Shown one piece after another: positions 34,631 to 43,467 of a DNA stretch of 64,000 bases. The stretch comes from an uncultured Desulfobacter sp. Its GTDB lineage: Bacteria; Desulfobacterota; Desulfobacteria; Desulfobacterales; Desulfobacteraceae. Position numbers and translations under genes: made by a program. The stretch's first letter is position 1. Each line of letters starts with the position of its first letter. Under the pieces are notes generated by a model. That model had not been told where the DNA came from. It ran no database searches and saw only the letters and a program-made list of their open reading frames with translations. The DNA lies in the NCBI RefSeq assembly GCF_963664415.1, contig NZ_OY761445.1, forward strand, positions 2,878,501 through 2,942,500, read 5' to 3'.

Positions 34631-34807
34631 TTACCCCCCCCCATCCAGCCTATCCAAAAGGTTCTGAAATTCCTTGATATCCACAACCAGGTTGCTTAAA
34701 AACAGTCTCAGAGAATTAGTATCTCCACCCTTGGGGCGGGATAAGATCACACCTTCCAGGGTATCCAGTCTGACGTTGAGGATGTTGGTTAATTCTGCGG
34801 TTTTCAT
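34631..34807 (-). CDS. Very small protein, 58 residues
   Basis: ATG at 34807 with AAGGAAATAAAC before it; stop TAA at 34631. Reads MKTAELTNILNVRLDTLEGV and ends NLLDRLDGGG, with a VRLDTLEG helix like its neighbours. A run of nine G just before the stop is prone to indels. It is collinear with the minus-strand operon. Confidence 0.55.
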   Translation of the reverse strand: MKTAELTNILNVRLDTLEGVILSRPKGGDTNSLRLFLSNLVVDIKEFQNLLDRLDGGG

Positions 34808-34829
34808 GTTTATTTCCTTTTTTTATGCC

Positions 34830-34927
34830 GTCAAAACGCTGTCAAAAAATCGTCAAAAACACGTCAAAAAGTAAAAACTGGTCCGTCAAAAACGTCAAAA
34901 ACCCCTATAAGGGTTTTGACTTTTGAC
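34830..34927. repeat. Phased GTCAAAA iterons, candidate replication origin
   Basis: GTCAAAA starts at 34830, 34841, 34852, 34863, 34885 and 34894; inverted copies TTTTGAC are at 34914 and 34921. The first four are exactly 11 bases apart and the fifth 22, so they face one side of the helix. A degenerate GTAAAAA fills 34871. A small hairpin AAAACCC/GGGTTTT lies at 34897-34917. They sit just after the primase-helicase gene, like origins of plasmids and satellite phages. Confidence 0.7.
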
Positions 34928-37164
34928 GCTTTTTTACGCGTTGACCTTTTCAACGTATCCATGAGCTATTTCAACGGCTGATTGTTGCTCTAAACTTTTC
35001 TTGCAAGCGTGCCATGATTGCCTGGACATTCCCGCATCAATGCAGCGGTCCCGCCAATCGTCCACCGTAACCCTGGCCGTAGATGGATCAAAGTTGCTGT
35101 TCGTTAAATTATCCCGATGTTCTTGATACAGGGTATCAAGCATTTCCAAGGCTACAGTCTGATTTTTGCCCCTGCCCTGAGATCCTTTTTTCGCTGGTGG
35201 CTCATAAATAGCTGAATCCAGAACGGCGCTGGTGATCTCCTGGCCATCTTCATCAAAAATTCCAAGTTCAACAGTATTAATCCTGAATGCTGTTGGGTGA
35301 GGTGGTTCGAAATCCTTCATTTTAGTGCAATCCATACGGACCACGCCCATATCATCCTTATCAAGACGATATTCTGCATCTAAGGCACCTTTTAAGGCCA
35401 TGGCACCACGTCCCCTTGATTTATCAGCATGGCCGGTATGATGAATCAATATAACAGCACATCCATACTGGGTCCGTATCAAGTCCAGCCCGTTTATAAA
35501 GGCAGTCATATCCTGCGTGCTGTTTTCATCTCCTGGGCCAAAGTTACGGGCCACAGTATCAACAATCACCGCCACCGGCTTTACCTCTGACGCTTCAATG
35601 GCAGCGGCTACCATTTTCGCGCCTGCGGCATCACAGAAACACCCAGGGCCATTTGATACATATATGGGGGCGTCATCCAAAGCCACCTGGTGACGGATCT
35701 CCCATGCTCTGAAACGGCGCTTAAGCCCGTTATGCCCTTCACCTGCAAGGTAAAGAACTGGCCCCTGAAAAACAATTCGATCATGAAAAAGTTTCCCCGT
35801 AGCAACGCTGCACGAAATATCAACGCCGAAAAAGGTCTTGCCACATCCCGGATCACCGAAAAACATAGACAGTGTGTCTTTTTCCAGAAAACCCTTTATT
35901 AACCAGTCTGGCAGACGAAATTCAACGGATGAAAGCTTGATGAAAGAAAAGGTAGATGAATCCACTGATTTATCCGGGCCTGGTTCCATAGGATTTTCAA
36001 GCACAGCTTTTACAGCACCCAGCCCAGATTCCACGGCAAAATCATTAAAATCACCGGTAGGGCCGGGACAAACTATCATTGCACCATGTTTTTTTGCGGC
36101 AGCTTCAGCGATCCGATAGCCATCACCGTTTTTGTCATTATCAGCGGCGACGACATGTTTTGAATTCGGATACCTCCTTACGGCCCATTCCATCACGGCG
36201 TCCAGATTATCCTTGCCACCACAGCAATATGTAGTAGCTCCGCCAGCATCATGTATGCTGTGGCCTGTGGCTGGACCCTCACAATAATAAATGGTGCCGG
36301 TGCTTCCATGGATGACATAGGCGCTGCCCTTAAATTGTCCGCCTTTTGCCTTACTAAGAAAACGCTTTTCCCCTTTCGGGCTGATAAACTGAACGGTCTT
36401 TATTTTGCCACCTCTGCCCTTGAAAGGCACAACCCAATTGCCGTGGATATCAACCCGGATCTCCTGTGGTTTAATCTGCTTTTTCTCAGTATATGAATGG
36501 CTGACCGTTTGCGTGGCCTGGTCATATAGCCATTCCGGCATTGGCTGTTTTTCATACCCATTTTTCTTGAGGTAGTTGCCACGCAGATCACACCGGAAAC
36601 AATGGAAAGCCCCGGTGTCAACATTCACGCCTAAAGTGTTTTTCTGACTGCCGGTACAATTCGGACAATTTATCCGGACTTCCCCGCTGGCGTCAGGCTT
36701 AGTATCCTGAAAATCGTATAAAGCGTACACTTTAAACCCTAAAACCGATCGATAAGCACGGATTTAATTGAAAAACCGTGCTTTTTTCTTGCCTTTTTAT
36801 AATGCACGTATTATACTATACATACACTTTAAAAGGGAATTTATCCATGTCTAAACCAATAACAGGGAAAAATCACGTTGGAGAGCGGCGTGAAAAGCGT
36901 CCGAATGGTGACATTTACGTCTATGAACGGATAACGGCCTACAACGAAAAGACCAGGAAGACATATACGGTCAGTCAAAAACTTAAAGGCAAAATCAAGT
37001 CGGGAACCCAAAAAATTGTGCCGACTCGTCCGAAAAAACGCAAAGGAGAAGGAAGCATTCCCGGTGCAACACGGCAGCATACCGGACTCACGGACATCTT
37101 AGAATGGGTTGGAAAGGCGTCTGGTATTGATGATGATGTATATGCTTCATTCAGTGACTATAGC

Positions 37165-37206
37165 GCTCAGCTAAATTGAGACACCATTGCTCAGGTAAAT
37201 TAAGAC
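37165..37206. repeat. Left-end paired repeats of IS21-like element
   Basis: GCTCAGCTAAATTGAGAC (37165-37182) and GCTCAGGTAAATTAAGAC (37189-37206), 24 bases start to start. Multiple end repeats are typical transposase-binding sites of IS21-type elements. Confidence 0.85.
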
Positions 37207-37318
37207 GCATTTATCCCGTCCTACAGAAATCTCCAGAATCGATTCAGGCTTTACAAAAAAGGAACCCCCGTTGTACCTTTCATTTTTCGACCAAGAAAAA
37301 AGGGGGAACAACGAGGGT

Positions 37319-37905
37319 ATGCCCAAATACATCAGCGATATAAGTGAGCACTTGGCTTTTTTATAATACAGCTACAGTCTGATTTTCAATTCATTTCTGA
37401 CTGGTATCGCAAGAAAGAGGTGCGCGGCATCACCGCTCAGTATTACCAGGTTATTCGATCCGTTCTCAAAGAGAAGCCCCATCTGAGAAAGTGCCTGACC
37501 CGCTGCAGGCATTGTCAGATCCTGTTTTTTACCCATCCACGAAATGCCGGTCGTTGTGATCTTGGCTGCCCTTTCGGCTGCCGAGATGCCCACCGGCGCC
37601 AAAGCGCCAACAGTCGAAGCACTGAATATTATCAGAGCCCAGAGGGCAAGGAAAAGAAAAAGCGTTTGAATGCCGCCCGAAACCACCAACAAAACCGATT
37701 TTCGGAACCGAGTTCCGATAAAAAAGGAAATGTTGACGATGCAACAGTGGGTCACATTCAGCTGGTTGCCAGTCTGGTAGAGGGCCGTTGGGTCGATATG
37801 GAAGAAATCTTTGCCATGCTGGATAAGATATTGAGACAACACAGCATCGACGCGACTGTGAAATTATCTTACGATGTGCGGCATCATCAGGACAATCCGC
37901 CATGA
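37319..37905 (+). CDS. Zinc-finger protein of the IS21-like element, probable -1 frameshift
   Basis: ATG at 37319 (GAGGGT before it) reads MPKYISDISEHLAFL and stops at TAA 37364. The heptamer T TTT TTA (37357-37363) precedes that stop, and a -1 slip continues IIQLQSDFQFISDWYRKKEV...to 37905, 195 residues in all. A GTG at 37420 is the only other clear start. The middle has RCRHCQILFF and DLGCPFGCRDAHRRQSANSRSTEYYQ, likely zinc ligands with a basic helix. The C-terminus (SLVEGRWVDMEEIFAMLDKILRQH) is helical. Possible DNA binding; function unknown. Confidence 0.7.
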
Positions 37906-37915
37906 AGGAAGATAA

Positions 37916-38809
37916 ATGGTCGAACAAGTTGAAATAAGCAGTTTAGATAGACGTTATGAGGCGTACAGAATCAGATCGGCCGTAGCTGAGAAGAGCTTGC
38001 TGTTGTCGATATCGTCTCATGGTATTCGAGAGCCGCTTAAGGGTGTGGGAGAAAGCCGCATTTTGCTCGACGGTTTCAAGCGACTCAGATGCGCGAGGAA
38101 GCTGAATATCGGCATCGTGCCGTACCTGTCGCTGGCCGACGACGAAGCGGCGGGCATTATCGAATTGATCCGTATCTCAAACGCTAAAAGCCTCAATATC
38201 CTGGAACAGGCCCGATTGATCGACGAGCTTTTGAACGTTCATCAAATGAGCAACGCCGAGATAGCCGAGTTGCTTGAAAGAAGCAAAGCATGGGTGAGTG
38301 TTCGCAGCGGGCTCATCTGTCAGATGAGCCAGACAGTAATGGACAAGATTTTTAACGGACAATTTCCAGCATACAGCTTCATGTACACCCTTCGCCAGTT
38401 TATGCGCATAAACAACGTAAAAAAAGCACAGATCGATACGTTTGTAGATGCAGTGGCAGGCAGGCATTTATCCACCCGAGATATCGATTTGCTTGCCAAC
38501 GCTTATTTCAAGGGGTCTGAAGAGTTTAGAAAACAGATTGATGACGGCAACATATCGTGGAGTCTGGGTCGGTTAAAGCAACCCAGCCGATCATCGAATG
38601 ATTGTAGTGAGCCAGAGCGACAGATCCTCACAGCCCTTGAGGTCATCGGCAAATATATGCAGCGGTTCATATTAAAATGTAACGACAGCCAGCTTAAAAG
38701 CCGTCCTTTTTATGCCCAGGCAAATCTTTTATCTGGCGGCATTTTGAGACAATTGGCTCCGTTTACCCAGACAATACGGCAATTTTATGATCGAACCGGA
38801 CAAGCGTAA
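37916..38809 (+). CDS. ParB/Spo0J-like protein of the IS21-like element
   Basis: 297 residues. The N-terminal ParB fold shows HGIREPLKGVGESRILLDGFKRLRCARKL, the place of the CTP-binding GxxRxxA motif. Next come LADDEAAGIIELIRISNAKSLNILEQARLI and a helix-turn-helix MSNAEIAELLERSKAWVSVRSGL, as in ParB/KorB. The C-terminal 70 residues are helical. It overlaps istA by 23 bases. No parA is present, so it may serve transposition or target choice rather than partition. Confidence 0.85.
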   Translation: MVEQVEISSLDRRYEAYRIRSAVAEKSLLLSISSHGIREPLKGVGESRILLDGFKRLRCARKLNIGIVPYLSLADDEAAGIIELIRISNAKSLNILEQARLIDELLNVHQMSNAEIAELLERSKAWVSVRSGLICQMSQTVMDKIFNGQFPAYSFMYTLRQFMRINNVKKAQIDTFVDAVAGRHLSTRDIDLLANAYFKGSEEFRKQIDDGNISWSLGRLKQPSRSSNDCSEPERQILTALEVIGKYMQRFILKCNDSQLKSRPFYAQANLLSGGILRQLAPFTQTIRQFYDRTGQA

Positions 38810-40286
38810 AGCGATTTATCTTCTGCACAAAGAAGGTATAGGAATCCGGGAAATTTCCCGGCAAATGAACGTCAGCACCAATACGGTGAGCGCCATCATC
38901 GGCCAGGGCGGCGAGATGCCGCAGAGTACCCGCAGCGACAAGATTGCCATCGACATGGAACTGGTCGAGCAGGTTTATCTGAAGTGCAAAGGCCGGGTTC
39001 AACGCATGCATGAAATCCTCTGCGAAGAGCACGGCATCGATATCGGCTATTCCACGTTGACTCGGATCATCCGGGAGCTTGGCTTTGGGAAAAGAGGAAA
39101 AAAACGCTGTGGTCAAGTACCTGACCAACCCGGGGCTGAGATGCAGCACGACACATCCCCGTATCGGGTCAAAGTTGCAAACTCGATAGTCTTAGTTCAG
39201 GGCAGTCTTTTGTATTTTCGTTACAGCAAAGTGCGGTACCTGAAGTTCTACCGGGTATTTGACCGGTTTGCAATGAAATGTTTTCTTCATGAAGCGCTGA
39301 CCTTTTGGCAATATGCGGCAGACGAGTGCATCATTGACAACACGAATCTGGCCCGCCTTTATGGCACAGGGAAAAACGCGGTAATACATCCAGAAATGAC
39401 ACAATTTGCCAAACAGTACGGCTTTGAATTTGTCTGCCATGAAAAGGGTCATGCGAATCGAAAAGCCGGCAACGAACGCGGATTTTACACGGTTGAAACC
39501 AATTTTTTTCCCGGGCGTGAGTTTTCCGGTCTTGAAGACATGAACCGTCAGGCTTTCGAGTGGTCAACACAGCGGATGGCCAACAGGCCTACCACTAAAA
39601 CCCGTTTGATCCCTGCTCGGATGTTTGAGTATGAAAAGCCGTATCTGAAAAGGCTGCCTGTTTATGTCCCGGCCCCCTACCGTGTACTGGAACGAGGCAC
39701 CGACCAGTACGGATATACAGCCGTTGACGGCAATTATTATTGGATACCCGGCGTCAAACGTCATGATGTGAAGGTGCTGCAATATGCCGAGCACCTGATG
39801 GTCTACCGCAACCGCGAGCTGCTCGGTCGCTACCCGTTGCCGCCGGACGGCGTTAAAAACAAACGCATTCCTCCCGAAGGGCAACAAATAACGCCGTACA
39901 TGCCCAAAAACCGAAAAAAGCCCACTACAGAACAGGAGAAAATATTACGAACGGCTGCTGAAGAGATTGATGAATATCTCACTTTTGCCATCAGAAACGG
40001 CGTCAAGCAGAAACACCGGTTCATTCGCGCACTGTATGGATTGTACCGGAACGTGACCCTTGAAATGTTCATCAAAACGGTCAGCCGGGCGTTAAAGTAC
40101 CGGATCACTGACATCAAAATCGTTGAACGTATTGCCACGCTGCAATTGACGGCCGGTCATTTTCAATCGCCGCTGCCGCAGATCGACCGGCAGTTGGAAA
40201 AACGAGACGCTTATGTCCAAGGATATTTTGCCGATGACGTGAATCTGAGAATCTATGACAACTTCACAGGAGAAGACAATGGATGA
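38787..40286 (+). CDS. istA: IS21-family transposase IstA-like
   Basis: 499 residues. N-terminal HTH (GIGIREISRQMNVSTNTVSAII), second HTH region (MHEILCEEHGIDIGYSTLTRII), then the DDE core with Asp in MQHDTSPYRV, Asp in CIIDNTNLARLYG and Glu in AGNERGFYTVETNF. A beta-barrel part (YTAVDGNYYWIPG) and a basic C-terminus follow. Catalytic partner of the next gene. Confidence 0.92.
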   Translation: MIEPDKRKAIYLLHKEGIGIREISRQMNVSTNTVSAIIGQGGEMPQSTRSDKIAIDMELVEQVYLKCKGRVQRMHEILCEEHGIDIGYSTLTRIIRELGFGKRGKKRCGQVPDQPGAEMQHDTSPYRVKVANSIVLVQGSLLYFRYSKVRYLKFYRVFDRFAMKCFLHEALTFWQYAADECIIDNTNLARLYGTGKNAVIHPEMTQFAKQYGFEFVCHEKGHANRKAGNERGFYTVETNFFPGREFSGLEDMNRQAFEWSTQRMANRPTTKTRLIPARMFEYEKPYLKRLPVYVPAPYRVLERGTDQYGYTAVDGNYYWIPGVKRHDVKVLQYAEHLMVYRNRELLGRYPLPPDGVKNKRIPPEGQQITPYMPKNRKKPTTEQEKILRTAAEEIDEYLTFAIRNGVKQKHRFIRALYGLYRNVTLEMFIKTVSRALKYRITDIKIVERIATLQLTAGHFQSPLPQIDRQLEKRDAYVQGYFADDVNLRIYDNFTGEDNG

Positions 40287-41016
40287 ACAATTTACACAGA
40301 TGCTCAAGTATCTTAGGCTTTCCGGTCTTCTGTCGAACTGGGACCGTTATCTTTCCATCGCTCAGAAGGGCAATTACTCCCATACGCGCCTGCTCGAATA
40401 TGTCGTCGAGCAGGAGTATAATCTCAAAAAGGAAAACGCCAGAAAAATGCGGATTACTCGTGCCAGGATCCCGGAAAAATACGTGATCGAGACCTTTCCT
40501 TTTGATCGGCAGCCGCAGCTGAACAAAAAGAAGATCCTGAACATGTACGATGGGTTCGATTACGTGGAAAAATGCCGTAATCTGATTTTTATGGGGCCGA
40601 CCGGCACCGGGAAAACCGGGCTTGCAACCGCTTTCCTCACCCATGCCATTGATCGGGGATACAACGGACGATTTATCGCGTTTGCTGAACTGGTCGAACA
40701 ACTCTACCAGTCGGTTGCCGATCACACGGAAGCCCACGTTATTAAAAAATTTGCCGCAACCGATTGTCTTTTAATCGACGAGTTGGGATATGTTGAGGTT
40801 GAGCCGGTGCAGGTCGGTCTGTTTTTTACCCTGATGAGCAGGCGTCATCAGAAAAAGACCACGCTGATTACATCAAATCTTGGCTTCTCTCAATGGTCGT
40901 CTTTTTTGAAAAACGACCATCTGACCGCTGCCCTGATCGACCGGTTGACGGAAAACAGCCATGTGATCAACATGAGAAACTGTGTAAGTCTGAGATCAAA
41001 GTTGGGAACAATATAA
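40279..41016 (+). CDS. istB: IS21-family AAA+ helper IstB-like
   Basis: 245 residues from MDEQFTQMLKYLRLSG, overlapping istA by eight bases (ATGGATGA). Walker A FMGPTGTGKTGLA, Walker B CLLIDELGYVEV and sensor region TLITSNLGFSQW are clear. IstB proteins regulate the transposase and pick the target DNA in an ATP-dependent way. Confidence 0.93.
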   Translation: MDEQFTQMLKYLRLSGLLSNWDRYLSIAQKGNYSHTRLLEYVVEQEYNLKKENARKMRITRARIPEKYVIETFPFDRQPQLNKKKILNMYDGFDYVEKCRNLIFMGPTGTGKTGLATAFLTHAIDRGYNGRFIAFAELVEQLYQSVADHTEAHVIKKFAATDCLLIDELGYVEVEPVQVGLFFTLMSRRHQKKTTLITSNLGFSQWSSFLKNDHLTAALIDRLTENSHVINMRNCVSLRSKLGTI

Positions 41017-41031
41017 CTGACAGGTTTTATC

Positions 41032-41532
41032 ATGGCAGGTTCCCGTTATACCCGACAGAGACTGTTTACACTTCGTAATCACATCCCCATGAACAGGGTG
41101 CTTGAGGCCTTGTCTATCCCTGTATCCGGCCAGGGAAAAGAATACCGTTTCTGTTGCCCTGTCTGCAATCAATTTAATACCGGCATCAATCCAAAAACAA
41201 ATCTGGCCCGATGCTTTTCCTGCCAAAAAAATTACAATACCATTGATCTTGTGATGGTAACCAAAGGCTGTGGGTTTATTGATAGTGTCGCATATCTTGA
41301 GACATTAAAGTCGGACATCCCGTTCCAAGAAACAAAATCAGCTTATCCCGCAAAAATCGTCAGGCAAAACAAAATGGTCCCCATCAGTGACATTTTTAAA
41401 TCCCTGGCACCACCCGAATCTTCTTCAAAACGTGAAAATCAAACCATCGTCGAACTCCAAAAACGGATCACTAACCTGGAACGGTTCGTCAAAACTCTCT
41501 GCGAAAAAATAGCTTTAATAGAACGATCTTAG
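41032..41532 (+). CDS. CHC2 primase-type zinc-finger protein
   Basis: 166 residues. FCCPVCNQFNTGINPKTNLARCFSCQKNYNTIDLVM is the CHC2 zinc-binding module of DnaG-type primases, followed by a coiled coil (VELQKRITNLERFVKTLCEKI). There is no Toprim catalytic domain. Starts 15 bases after istB, so it belongs to the transposition operon. A role in recognising replication intermediates is speculation. Confidence 0.88.
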   Translation: MAGSRYTRQRLFTLRNHIPMNRVLEALSIPVSGQGKEYRFCCPVCNQFNTGINPKTNLARCFSCQKNYNTIDLVMVTKGCGFIDSVAYLETLKSDIPFQETKSAYPAKIVRQNKMVPISDIFKSLAPPESSSKRENQTIVELQKRITNLERFVKTLCEKIALIERS

Positions 41533-41554
41533 CGAATCTTTAATAGCTTCGGTT

Positions 41555-41600
41555 ATCCTGCGTGAATCTGCAGGGTACCGCGGGGTTTTTATTTAAATTT
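41555..41600 (+). terminator. Hairpin after the CHC2 gene
   Basis: CCTGCGTGAATCTGCAGG followed by a GC-rich stretch and a T-run (GGGGTTTTTATTT). Fits a terminator for the five-gene operon. Confidence 0.5.
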
Positions 41601-41637
41601 TTTTGGGCGGGGTAAATGCCGGCCTATGCCAGCCAAC

Positions 41638-41679
41638 GTATTAGTTTATCAGAGTAAAATTGTATCAATTTATCTGAGC
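41638..41679. repeat. Right-end paired repeats of IS21-like element
   Basis: Reverse-oriented copies at 41662-41679 (GTATCAATTTATCTGAGC) and 41638-41655 (GTATTAGTTTATCAGAGT), again 24 bases apart, mirroring the left end. Confidence 0.83.
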
Positions 41680-43200
41680 GCTATAGATTCAGTGAGGGCG
41701 ATGCCGCAAAAATATTGTCTATCGCACGTTACTGGATCGGATCCGGCGGTAATACGCTGCCACGCCTTGAAAGTTGGCAAGTGATGCACCCACTTCCATA
41801 TCATGAAGGAATCACGGAAGACGTGTATGGCAATCTGTTTAAAAATGTTGGACGAAATGAAGAAGGCGTTCAACGCTATTTTTCAGCTCGAGCTGAACAC
41901 CTGGGGAAATCTCCTGTGGTAGCGTTTGATTCGACCACAATCTCGACCTATTCTGAAAATCAGTCGGAGGCAAGACAAGGGTTCAACAAAGCTCAAGACG
42001 GACTCAACACGATCAAGCTTTTAACCCTATATTCCGTGAAGTCTGGCGAACCAATAGCCTTCTCCAAACAACCAGGCAATGTTCCGGATGTTATCTCTAT
42101 TGAAAACACTCTGACACAGCTTAAATGCCTCCATCTTGAAAAACCTCTGGTTGTTACTGATAACGGCTACTATAGCCAGAAAAACATGATGGAATTTTCC
42201 TTGCGCAATGTGAAATTTTTGACCCTGGTTGACCCCAACATTACCTGGATCCGTGAGACAGTTGATGCACTTCGCCCAAGTATAGCGAGTATGTCCAGCA
42301 CCTGCCCGTTTGATCCGTCAATTTGTGGCGCAACTTCGTGCTTAACACACCAGTTCAGTAAAGTTCGCCAGCGGTCACGCAACGGCACAGCTGCCGGTGA
42401 AAAAGAGACATTCTCGCGCCGCCTGTATGTCCACATTTATTATTCCCCCGACAATGAAGCCAAGAAAGAACTCGCCTTTCGCAAGGATTTGCTTGACCTA
42501 AAGATGCTGGTGGAAGAGAACACAACAGAATTTACGGAATCAGCGCAAAGAAAAATAGACAAGTACCTGACAAGCTCCAGAAAGGGGCGTGGGGGACAGT
42601 TGAAGGTTGGGTTCAACGATGAGGCCATTGCCGAAGCAAAAAAATACTTTGGCTATTTCGCCCTTGTCAGCAATCAGGCTATGGACACATTTACAGCGCT
42701 TGAAAACTACCGGCTGCGTGAAAAAATTGAAGAACTTTTTGCCGTGCAAAAGGGGAGACTCGACGGCGCTCGGCCGCGCACATGGTATCCTGACAATTTG
42801 CGTGGGAGACAATTTACACAATTTGTCTCTCTGGGTTATCATTGTTTTTTGACAAAAAAAATAAAGGAAATACAATCCAGGCTGAGGGAAAAAGAATCCG
42901 GGAAAACCCAATCACTTATCAAGCTCGAAAAAAAGCTGGAAAACTGGATTGCACAACGTTCGCTTTCTCAGATTTTGGATTGGTTTGACTGTATCGAAAC
43001 CACAAAGGTACAGACTGCCATGGGAAATTATCGATGGTCCACCGAATCAGTCGCCAGAGATAGGCTGTTTTTGAAGTATCTGGGGGTACGCCCCGAATAG
43101 TGTACGCTTTATACGACTTTCAGGTTAGTATGGGCAACGGCTGCCTGGATGTCCTGCATGGGCGATATGATTGAATCAATGAGCATATGCAATCTAGTGG

Positions 43201-43389
43201 TTAAGCGTCCAGTTTTACCCGGCGGGCATCAATGTAAGCGTCCAGGTCGGCAACGTCATACAAAATACGCCTACCCAATTTAATGTAATTAGGCCCTATC
43301 CTCTTGGCTCTTTGGTTTGCTAAGGTCTGGGGGTTTTTATACCCCAGGTAAGCGGCAGCCTGCTTGGCGTCTAATCTTTGTTTTTTCAT
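43201..43389 (-). CDS. Excisionase/AlpA-like HTH protein
   Basis: 62 residues from MKKQRLDAKQAAAYLGYKNPQTLANQRAKRIGPNYIKLGRRILYDVADLDAYIDARRV, the winged-helix HTH_17 pattern of excisionases and AlpA-type regulators. Its stop lies 15 bases from the primase start. A 20-bp repeat, shared with the next gene, stands 16 bases before its ATG. Confidence 0.88.
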   Translation of the reverse strand: MKKQRLDAKQAAAYLGYKNPQTLANQRAKRIGPNYIKLGRRILYDVADLDAYIDARRVKLDA

Positions 43390-43404
43390 TAATTTTTTCC
43401 AACA

Positions 43405-43424
43405 TGTTACAACATGTATCATTT
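43405..43424. promoter_or_regulatory. 20-bp operator-like repeat, copy 1
   Basis: TGTTACAACATGTATCATTT, identical to 43959-43978. Contains the small inverted repeat TGTT-AC-AACA. Sits in front of the excisionase-like gene. Confidence 0.7.
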
Positions 43425-43467
43425 AAGTATCTAAAAAAAAGAGCTGAAAGCTCCACTATTTTACATA

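Larger units (their letters stand above)
37158..41686 (+). mobile_element. IS21-like element with ParB, zinc-finger and CHC2 genes
   Basis: 4,529 bp. Ends are inverted CTATAGCGCTCAGMTAAATT, flanked by the 9-bp direct repeat ATTCAGTGA (37149-37157, 41687-41695), verified against the uninterrupted copy 1 of the host IS. Five genes run in one direction: zinc-finger protein, ParB-like, IstA-like, IstB-like and CHC2 protein. The gene pair istA/istB marks the IS21 family, but the size and the extra three genes are far beyond a usual IS21 of about 2-2.5 kb. Confidence 0.92.
36847..43100 (+). pseudogene. IS1634 transposase, disrupted
   Basis: N-terminal codons from 36847 to about 37157 (ending DDVYASFS), and the remainder from 41687 to 43100 (EGDAAKILSIARYW...). 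The two parts make the same protein as copy 1 when the insert and one 9-bp duplication are removed. It is inactive in this copy. Confidence 0.95.
36706..43124 (+). mobile_element. IS1634-family insertion sequence, copy 2, itself interrupted
   Basis: Same ends as copy 1 and a 7-bp duplication TTAGTAT (36699-36705, 43125-43131). The 1.9-kb element is split by a 4.5-kb insertion at 37158-41686. The coding sequence otherwise equals copy 1, apart from at least one synonymous base (AAA for AAG near 37040). Confidence 0.95.
34934..43186 (-). pseudogene. Primase-helicase gene interrupted by IS1634 near its start
   Basis: Main part 34934-36705: zinc finger CPNCTGSQ...FHCFRCDLRG, Toprim-like IYYCEGPATGHSI and VVAADNDKNGDGYRIA, then a RecA-like helicase with GDPGCGKTFFGV, AVIVDTVARNFG and ILIHHTGH. 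The true N-terminus (MLIDSIISPMQDIQAAVAHT) lies beyond the IS at 43132-43186; removing one 7-bp duplication joins ...AHTKPDAS. The IS end supplies a GTG and MYALYDFQD in frame, so a nearly full-length product of about 598 residues may still be made. It would start replication of the element. Confidence 0.88.

Noticed and set aside
34830..34927. CRISPR array made of the GTCAAAA repeats
   Set aside because: The repeats are 7 bases with 2-15 base gaps, far from the 24-40 base repeats and spacers of CRISPR; they fit iterons.
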